This document shows, piece after piece, positions 8,060-16,377 of a stretch of DNA of 64,000 nt. Made by a program: the position numbers and the translations under genes. The stretch is taken from positions 630,001 to 694,000 of the forward strand of contig NZ_CP152276.1 of the NCBI RefSeq assembly GCF_038719015.1, written 5' to 3'. How positions within the stretch are numbered: the stretch's first letter is position 1; every line of letters begins with the position of its first letter. This DNA comes from Nguyenibacter vanlangensis (GTDB taxonomy: Bacteria > Pseudomonadota > Alphaproteobacteria > Acetobacterales > Acetobacteraceae). The notes below the pieces were generated by a model, which did no database searches, was not told the origin of the DNA, and saw only the letters and a program-made list of their open reading frames with translations.

Positions 8060-8817
8060 GCCTCCCCTCCCCGCTGCCCTTCCTGTGTCAGCGCGCGGCG
8101 TGCGCGGGCCAGGTCGTCCGGCGTGTCGACGCCGGACGGCGCGTGGTCGATGCGGCAGCATCCGATCGTCATGCCGGCTTCGAGCGCCCTGAGCTGTTCA
8201 AGCTTCTCCCGCCGTTCCAGCGCGGATTCCGGCAGGCCGACGAAACGGGCCAGGGCCGCGCGGCGATAGGCGTAGATGCCGACATGGTGCCAGAGCGGGC
8301 CCGTGCCCCAGGGAATTGCCGCGCGGGAGAAATACAGCGCGCGGGCGGTACCGTGCGGATCGTCGTCGGCGAAGGCGCAGGCGACCTTGACCACCGAATC
8401 GCGCGCGGCCTCGTCGGCATCGGCGATGGGGGCGGCCAGGGTGCCGATATCGGTGCGGGGATCGGCCAGGGGGCGCAGCGCGGCCCCGAGGGTGCGGGGA
8501 TCCAGCCCCGGCAGGTCGCCCTGCAGATTGATCACGACGTCGTGCCGGCCGTCCGGGTCGGCATGGCCGAGCGCCTGCCACACGCGATCCGAGCCCGACG
8601 GCAGGGCCGGGTCGGTCAGGATGGCGGTGCCGCCGGCGTCCTGGACCACGCATGCCAGGTCGCGATCGGAGACCGCGACGACGACGGGGCCGATATCGGC
8701 GGCGCGCGCGCGCGCCAGCACATGCAGGATCATGGGCCGGTCGCCGATCATGGCCAGGGGTTTGCCCGGCAGCCGCACGGAGGCCATGCGGGCGGGGATG
8801 ACGATGATCGGGTTCAT
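8056..8817 (-). CDS. kdsB: 3-deoxy-manno-octulosonate cytidylyltransferase KdsB
   Basis: 253 residues from the ATG at 8817 (MNPIIVIPARMASVRLPGKPL), the family's usual start; a longer in-frame start at 8904 is not conserved-looking. KdsB activates Kdo with CTP for lipopolysaccharide inner-core synthesis. Seen are the nucleotide-binding IPARMASVRLPGKPL loop, SGSDRVWQA, the metal-binding NLQGDLPGLDP segment and the YAYRR/LEQLRALE C-terminal region. It is coupled to pheA by a four-base overlap although the pathways are unrelated. Confidence 0.94.
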   Translation of the reverse strand: MNPIIVIPARMASVRLPGKPLAMIGDRPMILHVLARARAADIGPVVVAVSDRDLACVVQDAGGTAILTDPALPSGSDRVWQALGHADPDGRHDVVINLQGDLPGLDPRTLGAALRPLADPRTDIGTLAAPIADADEAARDSVVKVACAFADDDPHGTARALYFSRAAIPWGTGPLWHHVGIYAYRRAALARFVGLPESALERREKLEQLRALEAGMTIGCCRIDHAPSGVDTPDDLARARRALTQEGQRGGEA

Positions 8818-9002
8818 GGGGGAAGATGGGGCCTTGGACAACGGAAGCAGCTTGGTCGATCCCGACGGTGGAATGCCGGTGCGGACATGAAAACCCCGTC
8901 CCATGTGGAACGGCCGGGCGATGCTTCACACAAGGCGGCGCGCAGTCTAGGTAAGGTGCTGCCTCTATGCAACCGAAACGCAGGCGGAGCCCCGTATCCC
9001 GG

Positions 9003-9533
9003 ATGGACAGCAAGAACGCGAACCGTATCGGTGCCGCCATCCTGGTGGCCGTGCTGGCGATGGCGGGCAGCATCGGCGCGGGCTATCTGGTCGTGCCGTC
9101 CGACATTCCTGCCCATGCGCTGTTTGTGCTGCCGAAGCCCGCGGATGGCGGGCAGCCCGGTGCGGCGGGCCCGCCGGGCGCCGAATCGATCGCCGAAGCG
9201 GTCACGCATGCCGACCCCAAGGCCGGCCAGGCCCTTGCGGCCCGGATGTGCGCGATGTGCCACAGCTTTGCCAAGGGCGGACCCGCGATGATCGGCCCCG
9301 ACCTGTACGGCGTCGCCGGCAGTGCGGTCGGAGACATGCCGGGCTATGATTTCTCGCCCGCCCTGGCAGCGCACAAGGCGGAGCATTGGACCGACGACAC
9401 GCTGTCGGCCTGGCTGGAGGCGCCGGCGCGCTTCGCCCCCGGCACCCGCATGGCCTTTCCGGGCGTGCCCGAAGCGGGGGACCGCGCGGCGATCATCGCC
9501 TTTCTGCATACCCTGTCCGACGGAGGAAAATGA
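9003..9533 (+). CDS. Membrane-anchored class I cytochrome c
   Basis: 176 residues from ATG 9003 (MDSKNANRIGAAILV), which matches the usual N-terminus of this family; an in-frame ATG at 8967 would add 12 residues. Residues 8-30 form an uncleaved signal anchor, so the heme domain faces the periplasm. The single heme site CAMCH sits near residue 83 and the distal methionine is probably in GTRMAFPG near 150. Such proteins carry electrons between the bc1 complex and terminal oxidases; the precise partner is not shown. Its stop overlaps the hisN start as ATGA. Confidence 0.88.
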   Translation: MDSKNANRIGAAILVAVLAMAGSIGAGYLVVPSDIPAHALFVLPKPADGGQPGAAGPPGAESIAEAVTHADPKAGQALAARMCAMCHSFAKGGPAMIGPDLYGVAGSAVGDMPGYDFSPALAAHKAEHWTDDTLSAWLEAPARFAPGTRMAFPGVPEAGDRAAIIAFLHTLSDGGK

Positions 9534-10342
9534 CGGTGAGCCTGCATGACGCGGACCGGTTGCTGGCGGCGGCGGAGGCGGCGGCCGACGTCGCGGGGTG
9601 CGTGATCCGCCCCTTCTTCCGGATGGGGGTGGCGGCGGACGACAAGAGCGACGAGAGCCCGGTGACGATCGCCGACCGGACGGCCGAGCGCGCGATGCGT
9701 GCCGTGCTGGCCGAACGCCTGCCCGAGCATGCCGTGCTGGGCGAGGAGTTTGGGCTGGAGCGCGACGGGGGCCGGTATTGCTGGGTGATCGACCCGGTGG
9801 ACGGGACGCGGGCCTTTCTGACCGGCCGGCCGATCTTCGGCACGCTGATCGCGCTGCTGGAGGATGGGGTGCCGGTGCTGGGCGTGATCGACCAGCCGGT
9901 GACCGGCGAACGCTGGATCGGCGTAAGGGGGCGGCCGACGCGCTATGAATCGCGTCATGAGCCGCGCTGGGGCGGCGTGCCGGGGACGAGGCGCTGTGGC
10001 GCGATCGGGCTGGCGGAACTGTCCTGTACCTCGCCCGAGATGATCGCCGGCGCCCCCACGCCGCATTGGGCGGCGCTGAGCCGGCAGGTGAAGCGGGTGA
10101 CATGGGGCGGCGACTGCTATGCCTATGGCCTGCTGGCGCTGGGGCAGATCGACGTGATTGCCGAATGCACGATGAAGATCTGGGATTGGGCGGCCCTGGT
10201 GCCCGTGGTGGAGGGCGCCGGGGGGCGCGTGACCGACTGGCACGGTCAGGCGCTGCATGCCGGCAGCGACGGCACCGTGCTGGCGGTCGGCGATCCGGCG
10301 CTGCTGGGGGTGGCGTCGTCGCTGCTGACGACCGGCGGGTGA
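9530..10342 (+). CDS. hisN: Histidinol-phosphatase, inositol-monophosphatase fold (HisN)
   Basis: 270 residues; the start is preceded by GGAGGAAAA and overlaps the cytochrome c stop. HisN-type enzymes dephosphorylate L-histidinol phosphate in histidine synthesis using Mg2+ or Zn2+. Metal-site motifs are intact: the GEEFG acidic loop near residue 65, DPVDGTRAFLTGRPIFGT near 87 and MKIWDWAALVPVVEGAGG near 212. The replacement of the usual inositol-phosphatase WDxAAG by WDWAAL fits the histidinol-phosphatase subgroup. A general inositol-phosphatase role cannot be excluded. Confidence 0.85.
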   Translation: MTVSLHDADRLLAAAEAAADVAGCVIRPFFRMGVAADDKSDESPVTIADRTAERAMRAVLAERLPEHAVLGEEFGLERDGGRYCWVIDPVDGTRAFLTGRPIFGTLIALLEDGVPVLGVIDQPVTGERWIGVRGRPTRYESRHEPRWGGVPGTRRCGAIGLAELSCTSPEMIAGAPTPHWAALSRQVKRVTWGGDCYAYGLLALGQIDVIAECTMKIWDWAALVPVVEGAGGRVTDWHGQALHAGSDGTVLAVGDPALLGVASSLLTTGG

Positions 10343-10445
10343 CGGGTGCCGCGCCGGCCGCTTGAATGCGGGCGGCGTGGTACCGATGTGCGCTCGTGGC
10401 ACGCGACGGCCGGCGGCGGCCCGCGGGATCGGGTCGTGGATTTCC

Positions 10446-10519
10446 CGGGCCGGACACTGGAAATTTTGGTGGCCTGCTGATCCGAGAAATTCTCATAAGA
10501 GTTTCTCGGGCAGGACACT
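10446..10519. promoter_or_regulatory. Direct and inverted repeats upstream of serA
   Basis: An 8-bp perfect inverted repeat CCGAGAAA/TTTCTCGG (10482-10489, 10502-10509) lies in the interval before serA. It is flanked by two near-identical 13-mers, CGGGCCGGACACT (10446) and CGGGCAGGACACT (10507). The next gene starts at 10582, so this is a plausible regulatory region, but no known operator or riboswitch is recognised. Confidence 0.4.
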
Positions 10520-10581
10520 AGGCATCCATCCGTCGATCGGATAGGAGCGACATCTTCTTCGAATAGGCGCGAGTATTCGAC

Positions 10582-11847
10582 ATGAGCAGCGAGACCACCA
10601 GCCACCTGTCCCTGGCGAAGGACAAGATCCGCATCCTGCTGCTGGAGGGGATTCATGACAGTGCGGTGTCGCTGCTGCGGGCGAACGGGTACGAGAACGT
10701 CACGCGCCTGCCCAAGGCCCTGGAAGGGGCCGCGCTGCGCGAGGCGCTGGAGGGGGTGCATATCGTCGGCATCCGCTCCCGCACGCAACTGACCGCCGAG
10801 ATCATCGCGGCGGCGGACCGGCTGATCGCGGTCGGCTGTTTCTGCATCGGCACCAACCAGGTTGATCTGACGGCCGCGCGGGTCCAGGGCATCCCGGTCT
10901 TCAACGCTCCGTACAGCAATACGCGCTCGGTTGCCGAACTGGTGATGGGCGAGGTCGTGATGCTGATGCGGCGGATCTTCCCCAAATCCGTGCAGTGCCA
11001 TGAAGGGGGCTGGAACAAGTCGGCCGCCAATAGCTGGGAAGTGCGGGGCAAGACGCTGGGCATCGTCGGCTATGGCTCGATCGGGTCGCAATTGTCGGTG
11101 CTGGCCGAGGCGTTCGGCATGCGCGTGATCTATTACGACGTGATCGACAAGCTGGTGCACGGCAACGCCACCCCGGTCGAGACGCTGAACGACCTGCTGG
11201 CGCAGAGCGACGTGGTCAGCCTGCATGTGCCGCAACTGGAGAGCACCGCGAACCTGATCGGCGCGGCGCAGATCCGCGCGATGAAGCCGGGGTCGTTCCT
11301 GATCAACAATGCGCGGGGCAACGTCGTCGACCTGGACGCGCTGGCCGGGGCGCTGAAGGACGGGCACCTGCTGGGTGCCGCGATCGACGTCTTTCCCGTC
11401 GAGCCCAAGGGGGCGGGGGATCAGTTCGCCTCGCCGCTGCAGGGGTTGGACAACGTGATCCTGACCCCGCATATCGGCGGGTCGACGGCTGAGGCGCAGG
11501 AGCGGATCGGCGTCGAGGTGGCGCGCAAGCTGATCGAGTATTCCGACGTCGGCTCGACGCTGGGCGCCGTCAATTTCCCGACGGTGCAACTGCCCGAAAG
11601 CCCGCGCGGCACGCGCTTCATGCACGTGCACAGCAACGTTCCGGGCATCATGATGCAGATCAACGAGATCTTCTCTCGCGAGGGCTGCAACATCACCGCG
11701 CAGTACCTGCAGACCGATGGCGAGCTGGGCTATGTGGTCGTGGAGGCCGATACGGGGCGGGATGTCGAGAAGGACAGCCGCATCCTGGCCCGGCTGCGCG
11801 ACCTGAAGGGCACCATCCGCGCCCGGCTGATCTATCAGCACTCCTGA
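10582..11847 (+). CDS. serA: D-3-phosphoglycerate dehydrogenase SerA
   Basis: 421 residues, the E. coli-type length. It oxidises 3-phosphoglycerate to 3-phosphohydroxypyruvate, the first step of serine synthesis. Features in order: the substrate-domain IRSRTQLTAEII motif, the NAD-binding GYGSIGSQLSVLAEAFGM loop followed by YYDV, the catalytic-site NNARGNVVD segment, the LTPHIGGSTAEAQ catalytic histidine, and a C-terminal ACT domain (about residues 348-421) with VPGIMMQINEIFSREGCNI, where serine feedback acts in this class. It is monocistronic and ends in a large hairpin. Confidence 0.95.
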   Translation: MSSETTSHLSLAKDKIRILLLEGIHDSAVSLLRANGYENVTRLPKALEGAALREALEGVHIVGIRSRTQLTAEIIAAADRLIAVGCFCIGTNQVDLTAARVQGIPVFNAPYSNTRSVAELVMGEVVMLMRRIFPKSVQCHEGGWNKSAANSWEVRGKTLGIVGYGSIGSQLSVLAEAFGMRVIYYDVIDKLVHGNATPVETLNDLLAQSDVVSLHVPQLESTANLIGAAQIRAMKPGSFLINNARGNVVDLDALAGALKDGHLLGAAIDVFPVEPKGAGDQFASPLQGLDNVILTPHIGGSTAEAQERIGVEVARKLIEYSDVGSTLGAVNFPTVQLPESPRGTRFMHVHSNVPGIMMQINEIFSREGCNITAQYLQTDGELGYVVVEADTGRDVEKDSRILARLRDLKGTIRARLIYQHS

Positions 11848-11849
11848 AG

Positions 11850-11884
11850 GCCGCCCTCTCGCCCGTCAGGACGGAGAGGGCGGC
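11850..11884. terminator. Strong hairpin between serA and a convergent small gene
   Basis: GCCGCCCTCTC at 11850-11860 pairs perfectly with GAGAGGGCGGC at 11874-11884 (11-bp stem, 13-base loop). It starts two bases after the serA stop and covers the stop codon of the convergent small gene. There is no T-tract, so termination is plausible but not certain. Confidence 0.55.
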
Positions 11885-12078
11885 GCGCCGAGGCCGAAGC
11901 GGCGGAATTGCAGGGCGACGCTGCGGCGCAGGGATTCGAAATCGGGCCGGACCTGGTTGTGCAGGGCGCGGACGCTGTCATGGACGGCGTAGAAACGCAG
12001 CCGCCGGCCGCCTGCGAGCAGGATGGCGGCACCCAGGAAGGTACCGTCGACCTCGATGATCATGGAATCCAGAAGCAT
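11866..12078 (-). CDS. Conserved-looking small protein of unknown function (70 aa)
   Basis: Seventy residues: MLLDSMIIEVDGTFLGAAIL, then RRLRFYAVHDSVRALHNQVRP and a basic LRRSVALQFRR helix. An internal ATG at 12063 (MIIEVDG) is an alternative start. The composition is balanced and protein-like, unlike the Arg/Ala/Pro-rich noise of overlapping frames, which is the main reason to accept it. No signal peptide or membrane segment is seen, and I do not recognise a family with certainty. It converges on serA and shares its terminator-like hairpin. Confidence 0.6.
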   Translation of the reverse strand: MLLDSMIIEVDGTFLGAAILLAGGRRLRFYAVHDSVRALHNQVRPDFESLRRSVALQFRRFGLGAPPSPS

Positions 12079-12297
12079 GAGGAAAATCCAGAAAATATAT
12101 GGGATTTTTCGGTCCGGATCGCCCCGGGCCGCGTAGATGCCGAACGCCGGGGTGGTTTTGCGGTTCCCCCCGGCCGGGCATTTGAGCGCCTTGCCCGCCG
12201 GCCGGCGGATGCCCTTGACCCGCCGCGCGGAGAGAGGCAGAAAGGCGCGAGCAGGCGTGATTGCGGCCCTTTGCCTTGGTCGGTTTCATACGCCGAT

Positions 12298-12372
12298 GCC
12301 GGGTTAGCACAGCGGTAGTGCAGCGGTTTTGTAAACCGAAGGCCGGGGGTTCAAATCCCTCACCCGGCACCA
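12298..12372 (+). tRNA. tRNA-Thr (anticodon TGT)
   Basis: A 75-base cloverleaf including an encoded CCA. The acceptor stem GCCGGGT (12298-12304) pairs with ACCCGGC (12362-12368), the discriminator is A. The D arm is GCAC-AGCGGTA-GTGC, the anticodon loop TTTGTAA carries TGT, and the T arm is GGGGG-TTCAAAT-CCCTC. The outermost anticodon-stem pair is a G-A mismatch. It reads ACA and, by wobble, ACG codons. Confidence 0.96.
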
Positions 12373-12658
12373 TTCCATGCGGCGGGAACCATGCCCAACA
12401 TGCATGGCTGACCTGCGTTACCATGCGCGCGAATCTGTGACCCGCCGGAGCGTTCTGGTGCGACTCGGCCGTGGACCGGGACGGTATGGATCTGATATCG
12501 TGCCTCTGTTGCAACACACAATATGCGAAACGACGCAGGCGGCCCGATGGGCCCCCAAAAAAAGACCAAGCGCGTTTCGGGCTGAGGATGTGTGTGCGTG
12601 ATTTCTATTTTCGGGTTGTGAGCTGGCTGTTGTCTGACCTGTAGAGGGAGGCATTGCG

Positions 12659-12916
12659 ATGCTGAAAGCTGACCGGTTCGTGCCGTCGGATCGTACCGTC
12701 TGTGCCGCCGCGCCGGGTTGCGCGCCCGTCGACACGTTTCATGCATGTCCCCTGGGGCTGGAGCCGGAGGATGTGTCCAGGATGTCCGGATCGCCGGTGG
12801 GGCAAGCGGAACCGCGGAGCCGGCTGGAATGGCTGGCGCCGGTCGTGTCCCTGCTGTCGCTGCTGACGGCGGTGATCGCGCTGGCCGACGACATGCTGCA
12901 CCATATGGTCCCGTAG
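12659..12916 (+). CDS. Possible small membrane protein (85 aa), unknown
   Basis: The ATG is preceded by AGGGAGG at seven bases, the main support for translation. The first 55 residues are polar with several cysteines. Residues 56-77 (LEWLAPVVSLLSLLTAVIAL) form one hydrophobic helix, ending ADDMLHHMVP. I do not recognise the family. It stands alone between tRNA-Thr and the UrcA gene, so context offers no function. It may still be a chance frame. Confidence 0.4.
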   Translation: MLKADRFVPSDRTVCAAAPGCAPVDTFHACPLGLEPEDVSRMSGSPVGQAEPRSRLEWLAPVVSLLSLLTAVIALADDMLHHMVP

Positions 12917-12950
12917 GCGCATGGTTCGGTAAAACCGGACTTGTAGATGG

Positions 12951-12978
12951 CCTGGGAGATGTCCTGGGAGATGTCCTG
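12951..12978. repeat. 12-bp tandem repeat in an intergenic stretch
   Basis: CCTGGGAGATGT occurs twice in a row and begins a third time (CCTGAC). It sits between the small membrane-protein frame and the UrcA gene. No function is apparent; it belongs to the scattered short tandem duplications seen across the window. Confidence 0.8.
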
Positions 12979-13101
12979 ACGGAATAAAGACGAAGAATTC
13001 GCGCGTATCGTTCCCGGATGTCTTGATGATGGACGCAAATGACGGGCCGGGAACGGGCCGTTTGACGTGTCCCGGACAGCGTCCATTGGGGGATATGTAT
13101 C

Positions 13102-13470
13102 ATGAACGGGTTCTCATGCAGGCCGATCGGGCTGGGTGTCGCGGCCCTGCTGATGCTGGCGCCGATGGCTGCCATGGCGCAGGACGACGCCGCGCCGCAG
13201 GAACGGGTCACCGTCGAGGGTGCCGTCCAGAAGGTGCCGGTGCGGTATTTCAGGGCCGACCTGGCGACCGAGGCGCGGGCCCGCATCCTGGTGCGGCGGC
13301 TGGACCGCGCGGCGCTGGAAGCCTGTGGCGACAGCACCGCGATCGCCGAGGATCTGCGACGGGTCATCGCGCGTTCGGCCTGCCGGCGCGACGCGGTGAT
13401 GCGCGCCGTCGGCGATGTCAACGATCCGACCCTGTACAGGGCGGTGAATGATTTCGGCTTGCCGCAATAA
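13102..13470 (+). CDS. UrcA family secreted protein
   Basis: A 122-residue exported protein with a signal peptide ending AMA before QDD (about residue 27). The mature part has the UrcA pattern: V.V.YFRADLATEARARILVRRLDRAALEACGD followed about 20 residues later by a second cysteine in SACRRD, so one disulfide is likely. UrcA proteins are small periplasmic proteins of unknown function, common in alphaproteobacteria. GGGGGA precedes the start. No operon partner is evident. Confidence 0.8.
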   Translation: MNGFSCRPIGLGVAALLMLAPMAAMAQDDAAPQERVTVEGAVQKVPVRYFRADLATEARARILVRRLDRAALEACGDSTAIAEDLRRVIARSACRRDAVMRAVGDVNDPTLYRAVNDFGLPQ

Positions 13471-13585
13471 CGGAGATCCTGGGCGTCCGTCCGTCCGTTA
13501 ATCCGTTATGGCGCTTCCCCCGTGTCCGTTGCATTGTAGGGTCCGTGCATTGTAGGGCCCGGGGAGAGGCGGCGCGCAGTCGGTG

Positions 13586-15484
13586 ATGACGGGCATTTTT
13601 CCGGGCGGGAATTTTCTGGATAGAACGCTGAACGGGGCCCTGAACGGGGTCTTGAGCAGGCGTTCGGACGGGCGCGGGATCGCGACGGTCGCGATCTGCG
13701 TTGTCTGGTGCCTGTGCGCGCTGGCGAGCGTGACCTGGACCCGGCATGGCGGCGGCGTGTCGATGATCTGGCCGGCCAATGCCGTGATGCTGGCCGCCAT
13801 CCTGCGCATACCGGGGTTCGACCGGCGGTTTTATCCGCTTTTGCTGTTCATCATGGCGGCGCTGGTCAATCTGGAGGACCATCGGCCCTGGATCGTCGTG
13901 CTGGGCTTTGCGGGGGCTAACACGATCGAGGTCGTCCTGGCGGCGGGGCTGGTCCGGCGTATCAGTCCGGTTTCCAATTTTTTCGGGCGGGTGGACTGGG
14001 CGTTCCGTTTCGCGGTCGCGATCTTTCTGTCGGTTCTGTGCTCGGCTCTGGTGGCCGGAGGGGCACTATTTCTCGGCGAGGGACGGGCCTGGATCGGCGG
14101 CGGCATGATCTGGATGATGGGGCACCTGCCCGGCCTGCTGATCATCGTGCCGATGCTGCTGGCCCTGCGGCCCCATGGCGATGGCCCCCATGGCGATGGT
14201 AGCGACATGGCGGCGCGTGCGCGCATGCCGCGGCGCCTGACGGTGCTGGCCCTGATGGTCCTGGCGGCGGTGGCCGCCATCGTCGCGTTCGGCCAGTCGC
14301 GCTATCCGGTGCAGTTCCTGCTGCTGCCGCCGCTGCTGCTGGCGACCTATCGCCTTTATGCCCAGGGGGCGGCGCTGTCCGTCGCGGTCATCGGGATCAT
14401 CGGCAGTTTCTTCATCTTTACCGGCAGCGGGCCGGGAATGGCCTTTCACGGGCCGTCGGCGGTCAAGGTCTATATTTTCGAGTTCGACCTGGCGACCATC
14501 TTCTTCTGCGCGCTGCCGCTGGGCGCGGTGCTGACGCAGCGCGACCAGAAGACGGCCCTGGCCGAACAGCGGCTGCAGGATTTCCGCCTGCTGGCCGACG
14601 GGGTGGGGGACGTGCTGTTCCGCGTCGATGACGGGGGGCACTGGAGCTATCTGAACCCCGCCTTCGAGCGGATGTCGGGATTCGACGTGCCGAGCCGGAT
14701 CGGCCAGCCGATGCTGGACGGAATCGTGGCGGAGGATCGTCCGGCCCTCGCACTGGCCGAGGCGGAGTTGCGGGGTGGGCAGCGGCAGGATCTGCGCCAG
14801 ATCGTGCGGATCAGCCGGCGGGACGGCGCAATCCGCCATGCCGAGATCGTGGCCTATCGCCTGGACGGCGGGCGTGGGTTCGGCGGATTGATCCGCGACG
14901 TGACCGACCAGATGACGGTCGACGCCCGGAACCGGCAGATCGCCGCGGCCCATGAGCTGGCGGCCAACACCGACGAGCTGACCGGCCTGCCCAATCGCCG
15001 CGCCTTCTTTCACGCGCTGGATGCCTGCCTGCCGGAAGCGGCGCCGCACGTGGCGGTGGCGATGTTCGACCTGGACCATTTCAAGTCCATCAATGACCGG
15101 TACGGTCATCCTGTCGGCGACATCGTGCTGCGGCGGGTGGCGACGGCGGTGCAGGCCGCCCTGCGCGATACCGACCTGGTGGCGCGGATCGGCGGCGAGG
15201 AATTCGCGATCCTGATCGTGGGCGAAACCGCCGAACGGGCCGTCGGGCTGGCGCGGCGCATCGTGCGGGTGGTGTCGGCCGAGCCGATCGAGGTGCGGTC
15301 CGGCCCGTCGCTTCATGTGACCATCAGCATGGGCGTGGCCTGTCGCGAGGGGGCCGAGACCCGGTCAGCGCTGATGGATCGGGTGGACCAGGCGCTATAT
15401 GCCGCCAAACGCGGGGGACGGAACCGCCTGACGATCGCGGGCACGCCGCTGAACGCCACGCATGTCAACGCGACCGGAGGATAG
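13586..15484 (+). CDS. Diguanylate cyclase with MASE1 sensor, PAS and GGDEF domains
   Basis: About 632 residues (ATG 13586; a GTG three bases upstream is equally possible). Residues 25-320 contain the multi-helix MASE1 membrane sensor, starting near SVTWTRHGGGVSMIWPANAVML. A PAS domain follows (about 330-450, LADGVGDVLFRVDDGGHWSYLNPAFERMSGF). The GGDEF domain begins DELTGLPNRRAFF; its active-site motif is GGEEF and an RDTD inhibitory site stands five residues before it, so synthesis and product inhibition of c-di-GMP are both expected. There is no EAL domain. In acetic acid bacteria such enzymes often influence cellulose or attachment, but nothing nearby fixes its target. Confidence 0.92.
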   Translation: MTGIFPGGNFLDRTLNGALNGVLSRRSDGRGIATVAICVVWCLCALASVTWTRHGGGVSMIWPANAVMLAAILRIPGFDRRFYPLLLFIMAALVNLEDHRPWIVVLGFAGANTIEVVLAAGLVRRISPVSNFFGRVDWAFRFAVAIFLSVLCSALVAGGALFLGEGRAWIGGGMIWMMGHLPGLLIIVPMLLALRPHGDGPHGDGSDMAARARMPRRLTVLALMVLAAVAAIVAFGQSRYPVQFLLLPPLLLATYRLYAQGAALSVAVIGIIGSFFIFTGSGPGMAFHGPSAVKVYIFEFDLATIFFCALPLGAVLTQRDQKTALAEQRLQDFRLLADGVGDVLFRVDDGGHWSYLNPAFERMSGFDVPSRIGQPMLDGIVAEDRPALALAEAELRGGQRQDLRQIVRISRRDGAIRHAEIVAYRLDGGRGFGGLIRDVTDQMTVDARNRQIAAAHELAANTDELTGLPNRRAFFHALDACLPEAAPHVAVAMFDLDHFKSINDRYGHPVGDIVLRRVATAVQAALRDTDLVARIGGEEFAILIVGETAERAVGLARRIVRVVSAEPIEVRSGPSLHVTISMGVACREGAETRSALMDRVDQALYAAKRGGRNRLTIAGTPLNATHVNATGG

Positions 15485-15516
15485 CCGGGGAGATGACCGG
15501 GGACGGCGATGCGCCG

Positions 15517-16158
15517 TCAGAGCAGGCCGGCCTGGCGGAAGCTGGTCGAGGCGCCGTTGCCGACGATGACGTGGTCGCGCACCCGCAGGCCCAGTACGGC
15601 GGCGATCTGTTCCAGCCGCCTGGTCATGGCGATGTCCTCACGCGACGGCATCGGGTTCCAGCCAGGGTGGTTGTGGACCAGGATCAGTTCGCTGGCCTTC
15701 AGCCGGATGGCGCGGCGCATGACTTCGCGCGGGTAGACGGGGGTCTGGTCGATCGTGCCCTGGGCCAGGACCTCGTCGGAAATCAGGCGCGCGTTGCGGT
15801 CCAGGAACAGGACGCGGAATTGCTCGACCGTCTCGCGCGCCAGGGACGCCTGCAGATAGGCCGTCAGCGCCTCGTGACGGGCCAGCAGGTTGCCCTGGCG
15901 GATGCGCGCGCGCATCAGGCGGATCGCGGCCTCGCGCAACAGGGGCAGCAGGGTGCGGACCTGTTCGCGTCCTGCGGTCGCGGCGGCGAGTTCGTCGGGT
16001 TCGGCGGCGAAGACGGCGCCGATGGTGCCGAAACGCGCCAGCAGGTGCGCGGCGACGGCCGGGGCGTCGGCGCTGGGCGGCAGGGCGAGCGCCAGGATCG
16101 CGGCCAGCAGGGTCGTATCGTCCAGGTCCCCGCCCTGCCCGGCCAGGATCGCATTCAT
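15517..16158 (-). CDS. radC: RadC-family JAB/MPN domain protein (intact metal motif)
   Basis: 213 residues. RadC proteins have a helix-hairpin-helix region followed by a JAMM metalloprotease-like domain; the biological role is unsettled despite the historic DNA-repair name. The C-terminal domain contains FRVLFLDRNARLISDEVL and the metal motif HNHPGWNPMPSRED, i.e. HxH...S..D complete, with the common SGDP replaced by GWNP. It is shorter at the N-terminus than many RadC proteins. A second, degenerate RadC lies 1 kb away beyond a HAD phosphatase gene. Confidence 0.88.
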   Translation of the reverse strand: MNAILAGQGGDLDDTTLLAAILALALPPSADAPAVAAHLLARFGTIGAVFAAEPDELAAATAGREQVRTLLPLLREAAIRLMRARIRQGNLLARHEALTAYLQASLARETVEQFRVLFLDRNARLISDEVLAQGTIDQTPVYPREVMRRAIRLKASELILVHNHPGWNPMPSREDIAMTRRLEQIAAVLGLRVRDHVIVGNGASTSFRQAGLL

Positions 16159-16315
16159 GCCTTGAAATCCTCGAGTCGGGTGCGGGGCGGGCCGGCCGTG
16201 GGCGCGACAGCCCCGACCTGCCAGTATATAGGAGATTCGAAGCCTAGTCGTGCCTCGGGAATTCGTGGATGAATTTCGGAGATCAGCGGGCCGTTAAATG
16301 ATTGATTAAGCTGGC

Positions 16316-16354
16316 ACCCCGAAGCTGAGATCCGGTGAATTTCAGCTTCGGGGT
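16316..16354. promoter_or_regulatory. 13-bp perfect inverted repeat upstream of HAD gene
   Basis: ACCCCGAAGCTGA (16316-16328) is mirrored exactly at 16342-16354 with a 13-base spacer. It ends 23 bases before the ATG at 16378 and just before its GAGGAG ribosome binding site. It could be an operator or a leader hairpin; there is no T-tract. Confidence 0.5.
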
Positions 16355-16377
16355 ACTGGACGAGGAGCGTTGCCGGC

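Noticed and set aside
11908..12318. A 136-codon plus-strand frame overlapping the small minus-strand gene and the start of tRNA-Thr
   Set aside because: It runs into a clear tRNA gene and is antisense to a more protein-like frame.
12540..12566. Possible terminator after tRNA-Thr (GGCCC...GGGCC next to a run of A)
   Set aside because: The A-run follows the stem on the plus strand, so it would give no U-tract in the tRNA transcript. On the minus strand the T-run precedes the stem.
12360..13421. A 353-codon minus-strand frame over the UrcA gene and upstream DNA
   Set aside because: The UrcA gene on the other strand has a signal peptide and family match. This frame is Arg/Ser/Pro-rich with no motif.
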